Below are positions 53,939-64,000 of a DNA stretch of 64,000 nucleotides, in pieces. The first letter of the stretch is position 1, and every line of letters starts with the position of its first letter. This DNA comes from Methylobacterium nonmethylotrophicum (GTDB lineage Bacteria; Pseudomonadota; Alphaproteobacteria; Rhizobiales; Beijerinckiaceae). The position numbers were made by a program, and so were the translations under genes. The stretch spans positions 208,737 through 272,736 of the forward strand of contig NZ_SRLB01000010.1 in assembly GCF_004745635.1 (NCBI RefSeq), read 5' to 3'. The notes under the pieces are model-generated. The model made no database searches. It worked only from the letters and a program-made list of their open reading frames with translations, and was not told where the DNA came from.

Positions 53939-55717
53939 TTAGTACACGTCCTGCTGATAGCGGTGGCTGCGCTCCAGGCCCGCCACGGCGGCTTCGGCGG
54001 CCGCCGCATCCAGGCCCTTCACGTCGGCGAAGGCCTTGACCAGGGCCGCCCGCACGTCCTTGGCCATCGCCTTGGCGTCGCCGCAGACGTAGAAATGGGC
54101 GCCGTTATCGAGCCAGGCGACGAGCTCGCGGCGCTGCTCCCAGATCCGGTCCTGGACGTAGATCTTCTCGGGCTGATCGCGGGAGAAGGCGACGTCGATG
54201 CGGTGAAGCGAGCCGTCCTCCAGGGCCTCCTGCCACTCGAGCTGGTACAGGAAGTCGTGGGTGAAGTGGCGGTCGCCGAAGAACAGCCAGTTGCGGCCCG
54301 GCGCCTCGGTGGCGCGGCGCTCCTGCACGAAGGCGCGGAACGGCGCCACGCCGGTGCCGGGGCCGACCATGATGATGTCGGTGGCGAGATCCTTCGGCAG
54401 GCGGAAGTGCTTGTTGGGCTTCACCCGCACCCGCAGCTTGGCGCCGGTGCGGATCCGGTCGGCGACGTGGACCGAAGCGACGCCGGTCCGCGCGCGGCCA
54501 TGCGTCGTGTAGCGCACCGCCGCGATGGTGAGGTGCGCCTCGTCGCCGACCTCGGCCCGCGAGGAGGCGATCGAGTAGGCCCGCGGCGGCAGCGGCCGGG
54601 TGATCTCGGAGAGGTGTTGCGCCGTGAGCTTGGCCGGGTAGGTCTCGATCAGGTCGATCAGGTGCCGGCCCTCGATCCAGGCCCGGACCTCGTTCGAGTC
54701 GATGAGGCGCCGCGCCTCCTCGTGGCCGGTGGCCTTCACGAAGCGCTCGACCGTCGCGGCCGACAGCGTGGTGATGTCGCGCTCGGCGAGCAGCGCCCGG
54801 CGCAGGGCCGCGTCGCCCTCGAGGCCCGCGGCCTTGAGGATCTGGTCGACGAGCGCCGGATCGTTCTCGGGATAGAGCTCGAGGGAATCGCCGGGCTCGT
54901 AAGCCGGGGCGGCGTCCTCGAAGGCCAGCGCGAGGTGGATCGTCTCCTTGTCGGAGCGCGAGGAGTTCAGGTTGACGTGCTCGATCACCTCGACGGTGAC
55001 CGGCTCGCGGCTGACCTCGACGTCCTCGTCGGCGCCGGCCGTGCGGGCGAAGTCCACCGCCACGACGTTGCCGGCGGGCTCAGGAGGCGCGAGCGCCTTC
55101 AGGGCGTCCTTGATCCAGGCGGCGGCCGGCTTGTCGAAGTCGAGGTCGCAATCGACCCGCGGCAGCACCCGCTTGGCCCCCAGCTCCTCGAGCCGGGCGT
55201 CGAGGCGCTTACCCGTGGCGCAGAACTCGGCGTAGGAGGTGTCGCCGAGGGCCAGAACGCCGAACTCGACCCCGTCGAGGCGCGGCGCGCCCTCGCCCAT
55301 GATCTCGCCATAGGCCCGCACGGCCCGGGCCGGCGGCTCGCCCTCGCCCCAGGTGGCGGCGATGACGACCAGGCGCTTCTCCTTGCCGAGGGCCGCCACG
55401 TCGAGGTCGGCGAAGTCGACGACCTTCGGCTTGAAGCCGCTCTTGCGGGCGAGCTTGGAGACGTCGCCGGCGAGTTTCTCGGAGTTGCCGGACTCGCTGG
55501 CGAACACGACCGTCAGCGGCTCGGCCGCCCGCGGCGGAGCGGCCGGGGCGGGCGCCTCGGCAGCGGCGGCGCTGCCCCCGGCGGCGTCCAGGCCGGCCAG
55601 GAAGCCCGCGAGCCAGGCGCGCTGCAGGGCGGTGGTGGAGCCGAGGGCGGCATCGAGATGGGCCCGCTCGGCGTCGCCGAAGGGAGCCGTGCGGGGAAGG
55701 AGCGCGGGGCGAGACAT
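53939..55717 (-). CDS. cysJ: Sulfite reductase flavoprotein CysJ
   Basis: 592-residue NADPH-dependent diflavin reductase that feeds electrons to CysI. The N-terminal FMN flavodoxin domain (LTVVFASESGNSEKLAGDVSKLARKSGF to about residue 210) is followed by the FAD domain (LPPRAYSIASSRAEVGDEAHLTIAAVRYTTHGRARTGVAS) and the NADP domain (IIMVGPGTGVAPFRAFVQERR, NWLFFGDRHFTHDFLYQLEWQ, and the C-terminal RYQQDVY). ATG 55717 gives MSRPALLPRTAPF; an ATG at 55753 would add 12 residues. Confidence 0.95.
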   Translation of the reverse strand: MSRPALLPRTAPFGDAERAHLDAALGSTTALQRAWLAGFLAGLDAAGGSAAAAEAPAPAAPPRAAEPLTVVFASESGNSEKLAGDVSKLARKSGFKPKVVDFADLDVAALGKEKRLVVIAATWGEGEPPARAVRAYGEIMGEGAPRLDGVEFGVLALGDTSYAEFCATGKRLDARLEELGAKRVLPRVDCDLDFDKPAAAWIKDALKALAPPEPAGNVVAVDFARTAGADEDVEVSREPVTVEVIEHVNLNSSRSDKETIHLALAFEDAAPAYEPGDSLELYPENDPALVDQILKAAGLEGDAALRRALLAERDITTLSAATVERFVKATGHEEARRLIDSNEVRAWIEGRHLIDLIETYPAKLTAQHLSEITRPLPPRAYSIASSRAEVGDEAHLTIAAVRYTTHGRARTGVASVHVADRIRTGAKLRVRVKPNKHFRLPKDLATDIIMVGPGTGVAPFRAFVQERRATEAPGRNWLFFGDRHFTHDFLYQLEWQEALEDGSLHRIDVAFSRDQPEKIYVQDRIWEQRRELVAWLDNGAHFYVCGDAKAMAKDVRAALVKAFADVKGLDAAAAEAAVAGLERSHRYQQDVY

Positions 55718-55760
55718 GCCCGCACAGATGTGCCCGCGCGGTCCCGGAGTCAACCGAAAT

Positions 55761-55776
55761 GTTCTTTTTGAAGAAC
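55761..55776 (-). promoter_or_regulatory. Candidate operator GTTC-N8-GAAC upstream of cysJ
   Basis: GTTCTTTTTGAAGAAC, a perfect palindrome of GTTCTT/AAGAAC around TTTG, 44 bp before the cysJ ATG. The GTTC-N8-GAAC outline matches the palindrome upstream of cysH. Confidence 0.45.
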
Positions 55777-55825
55777 GCGCCCGCGGGAGATCGTCGTTAT
55801 CGCCCCGGCCGCCGGAAAGAGAAAA

Positions 55826-56317
55826 TTATTTTCCGTTCGCCGCGACAGGCTGGATGAACGGTGCCGTCGGGAGCGGCAACGCAGTGGTGCTCTTCACCTT
55901 CTCCATGGCGAACCGCGATGTCACGTTCTTGAGCGGCAGCACCGCGATCAGGCGCTTGTAGAAGGCGTCGTAGGCCTGCATGTCCGCCACCACGACGCGG
56001 AGCATGTAGTCGACGTCGCCGGCCATGCGGTAGAATTCCAGCACCTCCGGCATGCCCGAGACCGTGGCGGCGAACCGCTCCAGCCACTCGCGCGAATGGT
56101 CGTTGGTCTCGATCGAGACGAACACCGTGAGCCCGAGCCCCAGCTTGACGGGGTCGAGCACCGCCACCCGCCGGTCGATCACCCCGTCGGCCTCGAGGCG
56201 CTGGATCCGCTTCCAGCACGGGGTCTGCGACAGGCCGACGCGCTCCCCGATCTGCGCAATCGACAGAGTGGCGTCGTTCTGGAGCAGGGCGAGGATCTTC
56301 AGATCGATGGCATCCAC
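55826..56317 (-). CDS. Lrp/AsnC-family regulator in the sulfur assimilation locus
   Basis: 163-residue regulator. The helix-turn-helix is DAIDLKILALLQNDATLSIAQIGERVGLSQTPCWKRIQRLEADGVIDRRVAVLD, followed by the RAM domain (FVSIETNDHSREWLERFAATVSGMPEVLEFYRMAGDVDYMLRVVVADMQAYDAFYKRLIA). It is encoded between cysJ and the divergent cysH operon. A role in controlling cys genes or cysteine/methionine response is inferred from position only. Confidence 0.9.
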   Translation of the reverse strand: MDAIDLKILALLQNDATLSIAQIGERVGLSQTPCWKRIQRLEADGVIDRRVAVLDPVKLGLGLTVFVSIETNDHSREWLERFAATVSGMPEVLEFYRMAGDVDYMLRVVVADMQAYDAFYKRLIAVLPLKNVTSRFAMEKVKSTTALPLPTAPFIQPVAANGK

Positions 56318-56467
56318 TGCGCGGCTCCGATTCTGGAGAAGATTCTTTCAAGGATGACCCTTGGGCAGGGAACGAATCTCCTACCCGGTGGTTTGCCGGA
56401 TCCCGAATATCGCGGAACGCCGGGGCGAAGCTCGCGAAAAACACCGGGACCGCATCCCAGCCATGCC

Positions 56468-56492
56468 TTGACAGTGTTCGGTATAGCGAACA
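56468..56492 (+). promoter_or_regulatory. Candidate promoter element and operator upstream of cysH
   Basis: TTGACA (56468-56473) resembles a -35 hexamer. Immediately after it, TGTTCGGTATAGCGAACA (56475-56492) is a perfect 6-bp-arm palindrome (TGTTCG-N6-CGAACA) in the would-be spacer, so a bound protein would block or modulate the promoter. No convincing -10 box was identified. Confidence 0.5.
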
Positions 56493-56530
56493 GTTACCGG
56501 GTCCGACAAGCAGCCATTCCCGTGCTCCCC

Positions 56531-57379
56531 ATGACCCTCCCCCTCGACCGTGCGGCGCAGGCCGACCTTGCGCAGTCGCTGGCGGCGCGCCTGCGTCCCC
56601 TCGCCCTGCCGGAGCGCCTCGCGCTGATCGACGCGACGATGGACGGCCGCCTGGTCTTCACCACGAGCTTCGGCCTCGAGGATCAGGCCCTGACCCATGC
56701 CCTGCGCATGGCGAAGTCGCGGGCCGAGATCGTCACGCTCGATACCGGCCGGCTCTTCCCCGAGACCTACGACGTCTGGGCCGAGACGGAAGCCGCCTAC
56801 GGCTTGCGCATCCGCGCCTACGCGCCCGAGCGCGAGGCCGAGGAGCTTTTCGTCGCCGAATCGGGCATCAACGGATTCCGGCACTCGGTCGCGGCGCGGC
56901 AGGCCTGCTGCGGCTTTCGCAAGGTCGAACCCCTGGGACGGGCGCTTTCCGGCGCCGCCGGCTGGCTCACCGGCCTGCGTGCCGGCCAGTCGGCCAACCG
57001 CGCCGAGACGCCGCTGGCCGAGGCCGACGAGGCCCGCGGCCTGATCAAGCTCAACCCCCTGGCCGACTGGACCCGCGAGGCGATCGCCGACTTGGTCCAC
57101 CAGAACTACGTGCCCTACAACGTCCTGCACGACCGCGGCTTCCCGTCGATCGGCTGCGCGCCCTGCACCCGCGCCGTGAAGGTCGGCGAGCCCGAGCGGG
57201 CCGGCCGCTGGTGGTGGGAGCAGGCGGGCAAGCAGGAATGCGGCCTGCACGTCGCGGGAGCGCCGGGCGCGGTCCTGCGCCCAGGCCAGGAGCCCGCCGC
57301 CTTCGAGCCGGCACAGTCGGACCGTAACCTTTCCCCCGCGTCGTCCTCGACCAGAAGCAACCCGGAGCTGGCCGCATGA
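56531..57379 (+). CDS. cysH: Adenylylsulfate (APS) reductase CysH
   Basis: 282-residue thiol-dependent reductase that makes sulfite from activated sulfate. [40 protein letters not shown] is the nucleotide-binding part. The pair ACCGFRK and GCAPCTR form the CC...CXXC set that binds a 4Fe-4S cluster, which marks the APS-using, not the PAPS-using, branch. The catalytic cysteine is in KQECGLH. This fits the absence of an APS kinase domain in the locus. The last 40 residues are non-conserved. It overlaps cysD by 4 bp. Confidence 0.94.
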   Translation: MTLPLDRAAQADLAQSLAARLRPLALPERLALIDATMDGRLVFTTSFGLEDQALTHALRMAKSRAEIVTLDTGRLFPETYDVWAETEAAYGLRIRAYAPEREAEELFVAESGINGFRHSVAARQACCGFRKVEPLGRALSGAAGWLTGLRAGQSANRAETPLAEADEARGLIKLNPLADWTREAIADLVHQNYVPYNVLHDRGFPSIGCAPCTRAVKVGEPERAGRWWWEQAGKQECGLHVAGAPGAVLRPGQEPAAFEPAQSDRNLSPASSSTRSNPELAA

Positions 57380-58311
57380 GCGCCGCCCTTAAAGTCCGCA
57401 CCGACGGGCTCGACCGCCTGACCCACCTCCAGCGCCTGGAGGCCGAGAGCATCCACATCATGCGGGAGACGGTCGCCGAGACCGAGAACCCGGTGATGCT
57501 GTACTCGATCGGCAAGGATTCCTCGGTGCTGCTGCACCTGGCGCTCAAGGCCTTCGCGCCGGGCCGGCTGCCGTTCCCGCTGCTCCACGTCGACACGACC
57601 TGGAAGTTCCGCGAGATGATCGCCTTCCGCGACCGGCGCGCGAAGGAGCTCGGCCTCGACCTCCTCGTCCACACCAACCCGGACGGGCTCGCCCGCGGCA
57701 TCGGGCCGGTGAGCCACGGTTCCGAGGTCCATACCGACGTGATGAAGACCCAGGCCCTGCGCCAGGCCCTCGACACGCACAAGTTCGACGCCGCCTTCGG
57801 CGGGGCGCGCCGCGACGAGGAGGCCTCGCGGGCCAAGGAGCGCATCGTCTCGTTGCGCACCGCCCAGCACCGCTGGGACCCGAAGCGCCAGCGCGCCGAG
57901 CCCTGGCACCTCTACAACATGAAGAAGCAGCGCGGTGAGTCCTTGCGCGTCTTCCCGCTCTCGAACTGGACCGAGCTCGATATCTGGCTCTACATCGAGC
58001 AGGAGAACATCCCGATCGTGCCGCTCTACTACGCGGCCGAGCGCCCGGTGGTGGAGCGCGACGGGCAGCTCATCATGGTCGACGACGGGCGCCTGCCGCT
58101 CCGGCCCGGCGAGACGCCGCAGATGCGCCGCGTGCGGTTCCGGACGCTCGGCTGCTACCCGCTGACCGGGGCGGTCGAGAGCGACGCCGCGACCCTGCCG
58201 GAGATCATCGGCGAGACGCTGGCGACCCGCACCTCCGAGCGGCAGGGCCGGGTGATCGACAAGGACGGCGCCGGCGCCATGGAGCGCAAGAAGCAGGAAG
58301 GCTACTTCTGA
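57376..58311 (+). CDS. cysD: Sulfate adenylyltransferase small subunit CysD
   Basis: 311-residue PP-loop ATP pyrophosphatase subunit that adenylates sulfate, driven by CysN GTP hydrolysis. The PP-loop reads [22 protein letters not shown] (about residues 38-60). [40 protein letters not shown] and [28 protein letters not shown] follow. The conserved C-terminus [20 protein letters not shown] is intact. Coupled to the next gene by TGATG. Confidence 0.96.
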   Translation: MSAALKVRTDGLDRLTHLQRLEAESIHIMRETVAETENPVMLYSIGKDSSVLLHLALKAFAPGRLPFPLLHVDTTWKFREMIAFRDRRAKELGLDLLVHTNPDGLARGIGPVSHGSEVHTDVMKTQALRQALDTHKFDAAFGGARRDEEASRAKERIVSLRTAQHRWDPKRQRAEPWHLYNMKKQRGESLRVFPLSNWTELDIWLYIEQENIPIVPLYYAAERPVVERDGQLIMVDDGRLPLRPGETPQMRRVRFRTLGCYPLTGAVESDAATLPEIIGETLATRTSERQGRVIDKDGAGAMERKKQEGYF

Positions 58312-60731
58312 TGACCGTGCACCAATCCACCCGCGCCTTCGGCTACGAGGCGTTCCTCGCCGCCCACCAGCGCAAGGAAGTGCTGCGGTTCATCACCTGC
58401 GGCTCGGTCGACGACGGCAAGTCGACCCTGATCGGGCGGCTCCTGCACGACACCAAGCAGATCTTCGACGACCAGGTGAGCGCGCTCGAGCGCGACTCGC
58501 GCCGCCACGGCACGCGGGGCGGGGAGCTCGACCTCGCGCTCCTCGTCGACGGCCTGCAGGCCGAGCGCGAGCAGGGCATCACCATCGACGTCGCCTACCG
58601 GTTCTTCTCGACCGAGCGGCGCTCGTTCATCGTCGCCGACACCCCCGGCCACGTGCAGTACACCCGCAACATGGCGACCGGCGCCTCGACCGCCGAGGTC
58701 GCGGTGCTGCTCGTCGATGCGAGGAAGGGCCTGAGCCCCCAGACCCGCCGCCACGCCCTGCTGGTCTCGATGCTCGGCATCCGCCGCGTCGTGCTGGCGG
58801 TCAACAAGATGGACCTGATCGGCTGGTCGCAAGATCGGTTCGAGACGATCGTGGCCGAGTTCGAGGCCTTCGCGAAAGGTCTCTCCTTCGCCGAGGTCAC
58901 CGGCATCCCGCTCTCGGCGGCGAACGGCGACAACGTCGTGCTGCCCGGCACCGCCGCCCCCTGGTACACCGGCGCGCCGCTGCTGCAGTACCTCGAGGAG
59001 GTGCCGGCCCATGTCGAGGAGGAGGTCGCCCCCTTCCGCATGGCGGTGCAGTGGGTCAACCGGCCGAATTCCGACTTCCGCGGCTTTGCCGGCCTGATCG
59101 CGTCTGGCGCGATCGCCCCGGGCGACGCGGTCGTGGTGGCGCCCTCGGGCACCCGCTCCACGGTGGCGCGGATCGTCACCTATGACGGCGACCTGGACCG
59201 CGCCATCGCCGGCCAGTCGGTGACCCTGGTGCTGGCCGACGAGGTCGACGCCTCCCGCGGCAGCGTGATCGCCGCCGCCGCGCAGGCGCCGTTGGTGAGC
59301 GACCGGCTCGAGGTGCGGCTGTTCTGGGCCAACGAGGCCGAGCTGACGCCGGGCGCGACCTACCTCGCCAAGGTCGGCACCGTGACGGCCAATGCCGTGG
59401 TCGAGGCGGTGCGCGCGCGCATCGATACCGAGACCGGGCAGGGCGTGCCGGCCGAACGCTTGAGCGCCAACGACATCGGCGACGTCACCTTGAGCCTCGA
59501 CCGCAAGGTCGCGGTCGACGCCTACCGGCAGAACCGCGACACCGGCAGCCTGATCCTGATCGACCGCACGACCACCGACACGGCGGCGCTCGGCCTGGTC
59601 CAGGCACCCCAGATCGCTCCCCAGGGCGGGACCGAGGCCGAGGCTCCGACGACCGAAGCGAAGGCCGGGGCGGCTCCCGCCGGCGGCGGCTTCCTCGGCT
59701 CCCTGCGCCGGCTGTTCCGGGGCTCGTCCCTGGCGCTCCTCGCCGGGGCCTCGTTCCTGGCGCTGGCCGGGGCGCCGGCCCCGGTCAAGGCGCAAGCCCT
59801 CCTCAACGTCTCCTACGATCCGACCCGCGAGCTGTACCGGGCGATCGACGCCGCCTTCGCCAAGGAATGGAAGGCCAAGACCGGCGAGACCGTGACGGTG
59901 CGCGCCTCGCATGGCGGCTCGGGCGCCCAGGCCCGCTCGGTCATCGACGGGCTGCCGGCCGACGTGGTGACGCTGGCGCTCGCCAGCGACATCGATGCCA
60001 TCGCCGAGCGCACCAAGAAGCTGCCGGCCGACTGGCAGAAGCGTCTTCCCCACAACTCGACGCCCTACACCTCGACCATCGTGTTCCTGGTCCGCAAGGG
60101 CAACCCGAAGGGCGTCAAGGACTGGGACGACCTGGTCAAGCCCGGCATCCAGGTCATCACCCCGAACCCGAAGACCTCGGGCGGCGCGCGCTGGAACTAC
60201 CTGGGCGCCTACGCCTATGCGCTCGCCAGGAACAACGGCGACGACGCCAAGGCGAAGGCGTTCATCGCCGCCCTGTTCAAGAACGTGCCGGTGCTCGACA
60301 CCGGGGCGCGGGGCGCCACCACCACCTTCGTGCAGCGGGGCCTCGGCGACGTGCTGATCGCCTGGGAGAACGAGGCGTTCCTGGCCGACGAGGAATTCGG
60401 CAAGGGCAAGTTCGACATCGTGGTGCCGTCGCTCTCGATCCTGGCCGAGCCGCCGGTGGCCCTCGTCGACGCCAATGTCGACCAGAAGGGCACCCGCCGC
60501 CAAGCGGAGGCCTACCTGCAGTTCCTCTATACCCGGGAGGCGCAAGCCATCATCGCCAGGAACTACTACCGCCCGCGCGACGAATCGGCGGCGGCCAAGG
60601 AGGACCTGGCCCGCTTCCCCAAGCTGAAGCTCGTCACCATCGACGACACCTTCGGCGGCTGGGCCAAGGCGCAGAAAACCCATTTCGACGACGGCGGCGT
60701 CTTCGACGCCATCCTGAAGTCCCGCCAATGA
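58311..60731 (+). CDS. cysN: CysN GTPase fused in frame to a sulfate-binding protein (CysN-Sbp)
   Basis: A single 806-codon frame. Residues 1 to about 430 are a complete CysN, the GTPase subunit of ATP sulfurylase: G1 [16 protein letters not shown] (about 30-45), G3 [14 protein letters not shown]4 NKMDLIG and the beta-barrel domains. An Ala/Pro/Glu/Gly linker (about 430-460) follows. Residues 461-494 look like an export signal: basic SLRRLFRG, hydrophobic [17 protein letters not shown], and a VKA|Q signal-peptidase-like site. Residues 495-806 are a whole sulfate-binding protein ([63 protein letters not shown]). No ATG, GTG or TTG occurs in frame in the linker or signal. CysTWA follow and no separate sbp gene is present, so the Sbp part should be needed. 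Export of a C-terminal domain from a cytoplasmic enzyme is unusual; a sequencing error is the main alternative. Confidence 0.85.
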   Translation: MTVHQSTRAFGYEAFLAAHQRKEVLRFITCGSVDDGKSTLIGRLLHDTKQIFDDQVSALERDSRRHGTRGGELDLALLVDGLQAEREQGITIDVAYRFFSTERRSFIVADTPGHVQYTRNMATGASTAEVAVLLVDARKGLSPQTRRHALLVSMLGIRRVVLAVNKMDLIGWSQDRFETIVAEFEAFAKGLSFAEVTGIPLSAANGDNVVLPGTAAPWYTGAPLLQYLEEVPAHVEEEVAPFRMAVQWVNRPNSDFRGFAGLIASGAIAPGDAVVVAPSGTRSTVARIVTYDGDLDRAIAGQSVTLVLADEVDASRGSVIAAAAQAPLVSDRLEVRLFWANEAELTPGATYLAKVGTVTANAVVEAVRARIDTETGQGVPAERLSANDIGDVTLSLDRKVAVDAYRQNRDTGSLILIDRTTTDTAALGLVQAPQIAPQGGTEAEAPTTEAKAGAAPAGGGFLGSLRRLFRGSSLALLAGASFLALAGAPAPVKAQALLNVSYDPTRELYRAIDAAFAKEWKAKTGETVTVRASHGGSGAQARSVIDGLPADVVTLALASDIDAIAERTKKLPADWQKRLPHNSTPYTSTIVFLVRKGNPKGVKDWDDLVKPGIQVITPNPKTSGGARWNYLGAYAYALARNNGDDAKAKAFIAALFKNVPVLDTGARGATTTFVQRGLGDVLIAWENEAFLADEEFGKGKFDIVVPSLSILAEPPVALVDANVDQKGTRRQAEAYLQFLYTREAQAIIARNYYRPRDESAAAKEDLARFPKLKLVTIDDTFGGWAKAQKTHFDDGGVFDAILKSRQ

Positions 60732-61597
60732 GCAACGCCGCGGCCCTGCCCGCGGGGCGGGCCGCACCCCGCTTCCGGCGACCGAGCGCGCTCCCGGGCT
60801 TCCGCCTCACCTTCGGGATCACGCTCACCTACCTGACCCTGCTCGTCCTGCTGCCGCTGGCGGTGCTGCTCCTGCGCGCCGCCAGCGTCGGCCCGGCCGG
60901 GCTGTGGGCGCTCGTCACCGACGCCCGCAACCTCGCGGCGCTCAAGACCTCGTTCGGCCTGTCGCTCGCCGCCGCCGCGATCGATGCGGTGTTCGGGCTC
61001 CTGATCGCCTGGGTGCTGACGCGCTACCGCTTCCCCGGCCGGCGGATCATCGACGCCCTCGTCGACCTGCCCTTCGCCCTGCCGACGGCGGTGGCCGGCA
61101 TCGCGCTCGCCAGCCTCTACGCCCCGAACGGCTGGATCGGCGAGCCGCTGATGAGCCTCGGGATCAAGGTCGCTTACACCCCGCTCGGCATCCTGGTGGC
61201 GCTCGTCTTCGTCGGCCTTCCGTTCTGCGTCCGCACGGTGCAGCCGCTGGTGGCCGAGATCGACCGGTCGAGCGAGGAGGCCGCCGCGATCCTCGGCGCC
61301 TCGCGCTTCCGGGCGCTGGTCACCGTGATCCTGCCGCCGCTGATCCCGGCGATGCTCACGGGCTTCGCGCTGGCCTTCGCGCGGGCCGTCGGCGAGTACG
61401 GCTCGGTGATCTTCGTCGCCGGCAACCTGCCTTTCGTCTCGGAGATCGCGCCGCTCCTGATCGTGATCAAGCTCGAGGAGTTCAACTACGCCGGCGCCAC
61501 CGCCATCGCGGCCGTGATGCTGCTGATGTCGTTCGCCGCGCTCCTCGCCATCAACCTGGTGCAGGATGTCAGCCGCCGCAGGTTCGGGCATGTCTGA
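60728..61597 (+). CDS. cysT: Sulfate ABC transporter permease CysT
   Basis: 289-residue inner-membrane permease (also called CysU) of the sulfate/thiosulfate importer. It has about six helices and the ABC-permease coupling loop [50 protein letters not shown] (EAA motif). It forms a heterodimer with CysW over the CysA ATPases. The ATG overlaps the cysN-sbp stop (ATGA), so its translation is coupled to the fused gene. Confidence 0.95.
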   Translation: MSNAAALPAGRAAPRFRRPSALPGFRLTFGITLTYLTLLVLLPLAVLLLRAASVGPAGLWALVTDARNLAALKTSFGLSLAAAAIDAVFGLLIAWVLTRYRFPGRRIIDALVDLPFALPTAVAGIALASLYAPNGWIGEPLMSLGIKVAYTPLGILVALVFVGLPFCVRTVQPLVAEIDRSSEEAAAILGASRFRALVTVILPPLIPAMLTGFALAFARAVGEYGSVIFVAGNLPFVSEIAPLLIVIKLEEFNYAGATAIAAVMLLMSFAALLAINLVQDVSRRRFGHV

Positions 61598-62471
61598 GAC
61601 CGTCCCGTCGATTCCGCCGCCCTCCCGCGGCCCGCACGCGGCGCTCACCGAGCCGCGCCCGGTCCGGATCGCCCTGATCCTCCTGGCCGTCGCCTTCCTG
61701 GCCCTCTTCCTGCTGCTGCCGCTGGCGGTGGTGTTCGTCGAGGCGCTGAGCAAGGGGGTCGGGGCCTATCTCGACACCTTCGCGGAGCCGGATGCCCAGG
61801 CGGCGATCCGCCTGACGCTCCTCGTCGCGGTGATCGCGGTGCCGCTCAACGTCGCGTTCGGCCTGTGCGCCTCCTGGGCCATCGCCAAGTTCGACTTCCG
61901 CGGCCGTAACCTCCTCATCACCCTGATCGACCTGCCGTTCTCGGTCTCGCCGGTGGTGGCGGGCCTGATCTACGTGCTGCTCTTCGGGGCGCAGGGGCTG
62001 TTCGGGCCGTTCCTGCACCGGCACGGCATCGAGATCATCTTCGCAGTGCCGGGCATCGTGCTCGCCACCGTGTTCGTCACCTTCCCGTTCGTGGCCCGCG
62101 AGCTGATCCCGCTGATGCAGGACCAGGGCACCACCGACGAGGAGGCCGCGTTGACCCTCGGGGCGAGCCCGTGGCGGGTCTTCCGGACCGTGACGCTGCC
62201 CAACGTGCGCTGGGCGCTGCTCTACGGCGTGCTGCTCTGCAATGCCCGGGCGATGGGCGAGTTCGGCGCGGTCTCGGTCGTGTCCGGTCGAATCAGGGGC
62301 CTCACCACCACCATGCCGCTGCACGTCGAGATTCTGTACAACGAGTACAATTACGTGGCGGCGTTCGGGATCGCCTCGCTGCTGGCGCTCCTGGCGCTCG
62401 TCACCCTGGCGGGAAAATCGTTCCTTGAATGGCGCCACGCGGATGCGCTGGCCGGACGCGGAGCCCACTGA
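61590..62471 (+). CDS. cysW: Sulfate ABC transporter permease CysW
   Basis: 293-residue second permease, homologous to Cys[109 protein letters not shown] leads to the EAA loop [55 protein letters not shown]. The ATG at 61590 overlaps cysT by 8 bp. An upstream ATG (61566) would overlap more. Confidence 0.95.
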   Translation: MSETVPSIPPPSRGPHAALTEPRPVRIALILLAVAFLALFLLLPLAVVFVEALSKGVGAYLDTFAEPDAQAAIRLTLLVAVIAVPLNVAFGLCASWAIAKFDFRGRNLLITLIDLPFSVSPVVAGLIYVLLFGAQGLFGPFLHRHGIEIIFAVPGIVLATVFVTFPFVARELIPLMQDQGTTDEEAALTLGASPWRVFRTVTLPNVRWALLYGVLLCNARAMGEFGAVSVVSGRIRGLTTTMPLHVEILYNEYNYVAAFGIASLLALLALVTLAGKSFLEWRHADALAGRGAH

Positions 62472-62472
62472 G

Positions 62473-63609
<1,137 letters not shown>

Positions 63610-63628
63610 AATCGGCCAGGCCAGTATC

Positions 63629-63680
63629 GACCGTAGCGATTGTTACCAAAACCGCGATTTTGGTAACAATCGCTACGGTC
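63629..63680. terminator. Perfect 23-bp inverted repeat, probable bidirectional terminator
   Basis: 63629-63651 (GACCGTAGCGATTGTTACC followed by AAAA) and 63658-63680 are exact reverse complements around the 6-base loop CCGCGA. The A-tract at the stem top gives a T-tract in each direction. It lies between cysA and a convergent gene and is unusually AT-rich here. Confidence 0.65.
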
Positions 63681-63686
63681 CTCTGC

Positions 63687-63959
63687 TCAATCCCGCCCCT
63701 CACGACGCGCTAGGAGGTCCGGCCCAGCCACACGCCGCAAGGTTCGGCCGCCGATCCAGGCCAGCAGGGCCGTCGCCGCGTAGATGGCAATTCCGGCGAC
63801 CGGCATGAGGTAGAGGTTGAGCCGGTATTCGAACATGACGTCGGCCACGGCGGTCATGTCGCTCCCCGACATCTCCCGGCAAATGTCGTCCGTGAAGAAA
63901 TCGCTCAGGCGGCTTGGCGGCTTGGCGGCTTGGCTGCTTGGCGGGTCGGATCTGACCAT
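63687..63959 (-). CDS. Small membrane protein, unknown function (start uncertain, near window edge)
   Basis: 90 residues from ATG 63957-63959, or 101 from TTG 63992; the true start may lie beyond the window. After a Pro/Ser/Lys-rich N-terminus come SDFFTDDICREMSGSDMTAVADVMFEYRLN and one hydrophobic helix, LYLMPVAGIAIYAATALLAWIGG (about residues 50-72), then a basic tail. The N-terminal codons contain an 8-bp tandem repeat that is not a multiple of three. Not recognised. Confidence 0.55.
   Translation of the reverse strand: MVRSDPPSSQAAKPPSRLSDFFTDDICREMSGSDMTAVADVMFEYRLNLYLMPVAGIAIYAATALLAWIGGRTLRRVAGPDLLARREGRD
63911..63942. repeat. Four tandem 8-bp units inside a coding frame
   Basis: GGCTTGGC three times (63911-63934) and TGCTTGGC once (63935-63942), in the N-terminal codons of the leftward membrane protein. 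A change by one unit would shift the frame. Confidence 0.85.
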
Positions 63960-64000
63960 GCGGAGTGCGGCGGCGAGCAGGAGAGACAGCAAAAGCCTGA

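Noticed and set aside
58311..60731. CysN fused to APS kinase (CysNC)
   Set aside because: The C-terminal part lacks an APS kinase P-loop domain and clearly matches sulfate-binding proteins.

Overview
The window is about 64 kb of very GC-rich DNA (roughly 70 % or more by eye) from an aerobic anoxygenic phototrophic alphaproteobacterium, most probably Methylobacterium or a close relative. The assignment rests on the layout of the photosynthesis gene cluster, the use of the oxygen-dependent AcsF cyclase, ALA synthase HemA, an aerR-ppsR regulator pair, and palindromic repeats of a type I associate with this group. No rRNA, tRNA, CRISPR, prophage or complete insertion sequence was seen.

Region 1 (1-39.5 kb) is the photosynthesis gene cluster. 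It starts inside bchX and continues with bchY, bchZ, a pufQ-like gene, pufB, pufA, pufL, pufM and pufC (chlorophyllide reductase, light-harvesting 1 and reaction centre). A 58-residue membrane ORF and a repeat-filled gap follow. A leftward block then holds aerR, ppsR, bchG, a BCH2-type carrier, bchP, tspO, an 89-residue membrane protein and a triheme cytochrome c. A rightward superoperon starts at about 17.4 kb: bchF, bchN, bchB, bchH, bchL, bchM, lhaA, puhA, puhB, puhC, a 100-residue conserved ORF, acsF, puhE and hemA. After a repeat element come bchI, bchD, bchO, then crtI, crtB and a 49-residue membrane ORF. Many genes overlap by ATGA, GTGA or TGATG. Four TGT-N12-ACA palindromes lie before bchG, bchF, bchI and crtI, which suggests one PpsR regulon.

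Region 2 (39.5-51.6 kb) is general metabolism: an Lrp-type regulator diverging from a branched-chain 2-oxoacid dehydrogenase operon (E1alpha, E1beta, E2, E3), a DUF3616-like exported protein, an FMN-dependent 2-hydroxyacid dehydrogenase, a formate/nitrite-type channel, a TetR regulator, a glutathione peroxidase and small unknowns.

Region 3 (51.6-64 kb) is sulfate uptake and assimilatory reduction: leftward cysJ and cysI plus an Lrp-type regulator, and rightward cysH, cysD, a cysN ORF, cysT, cysW and cysA. The striking feature is that the cysN reading frame runs without a stop or a usual internal start codon into a complete periplasmic sulfate-binding protein with its own embedded export signal. 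This gives an 806-codon CysN-Sbp fusion directly upstream of the sulfate permease genes. The cysJ and cysH upstream regions also share a GTTC-N8-GAAC palindrome that may be a common operator.
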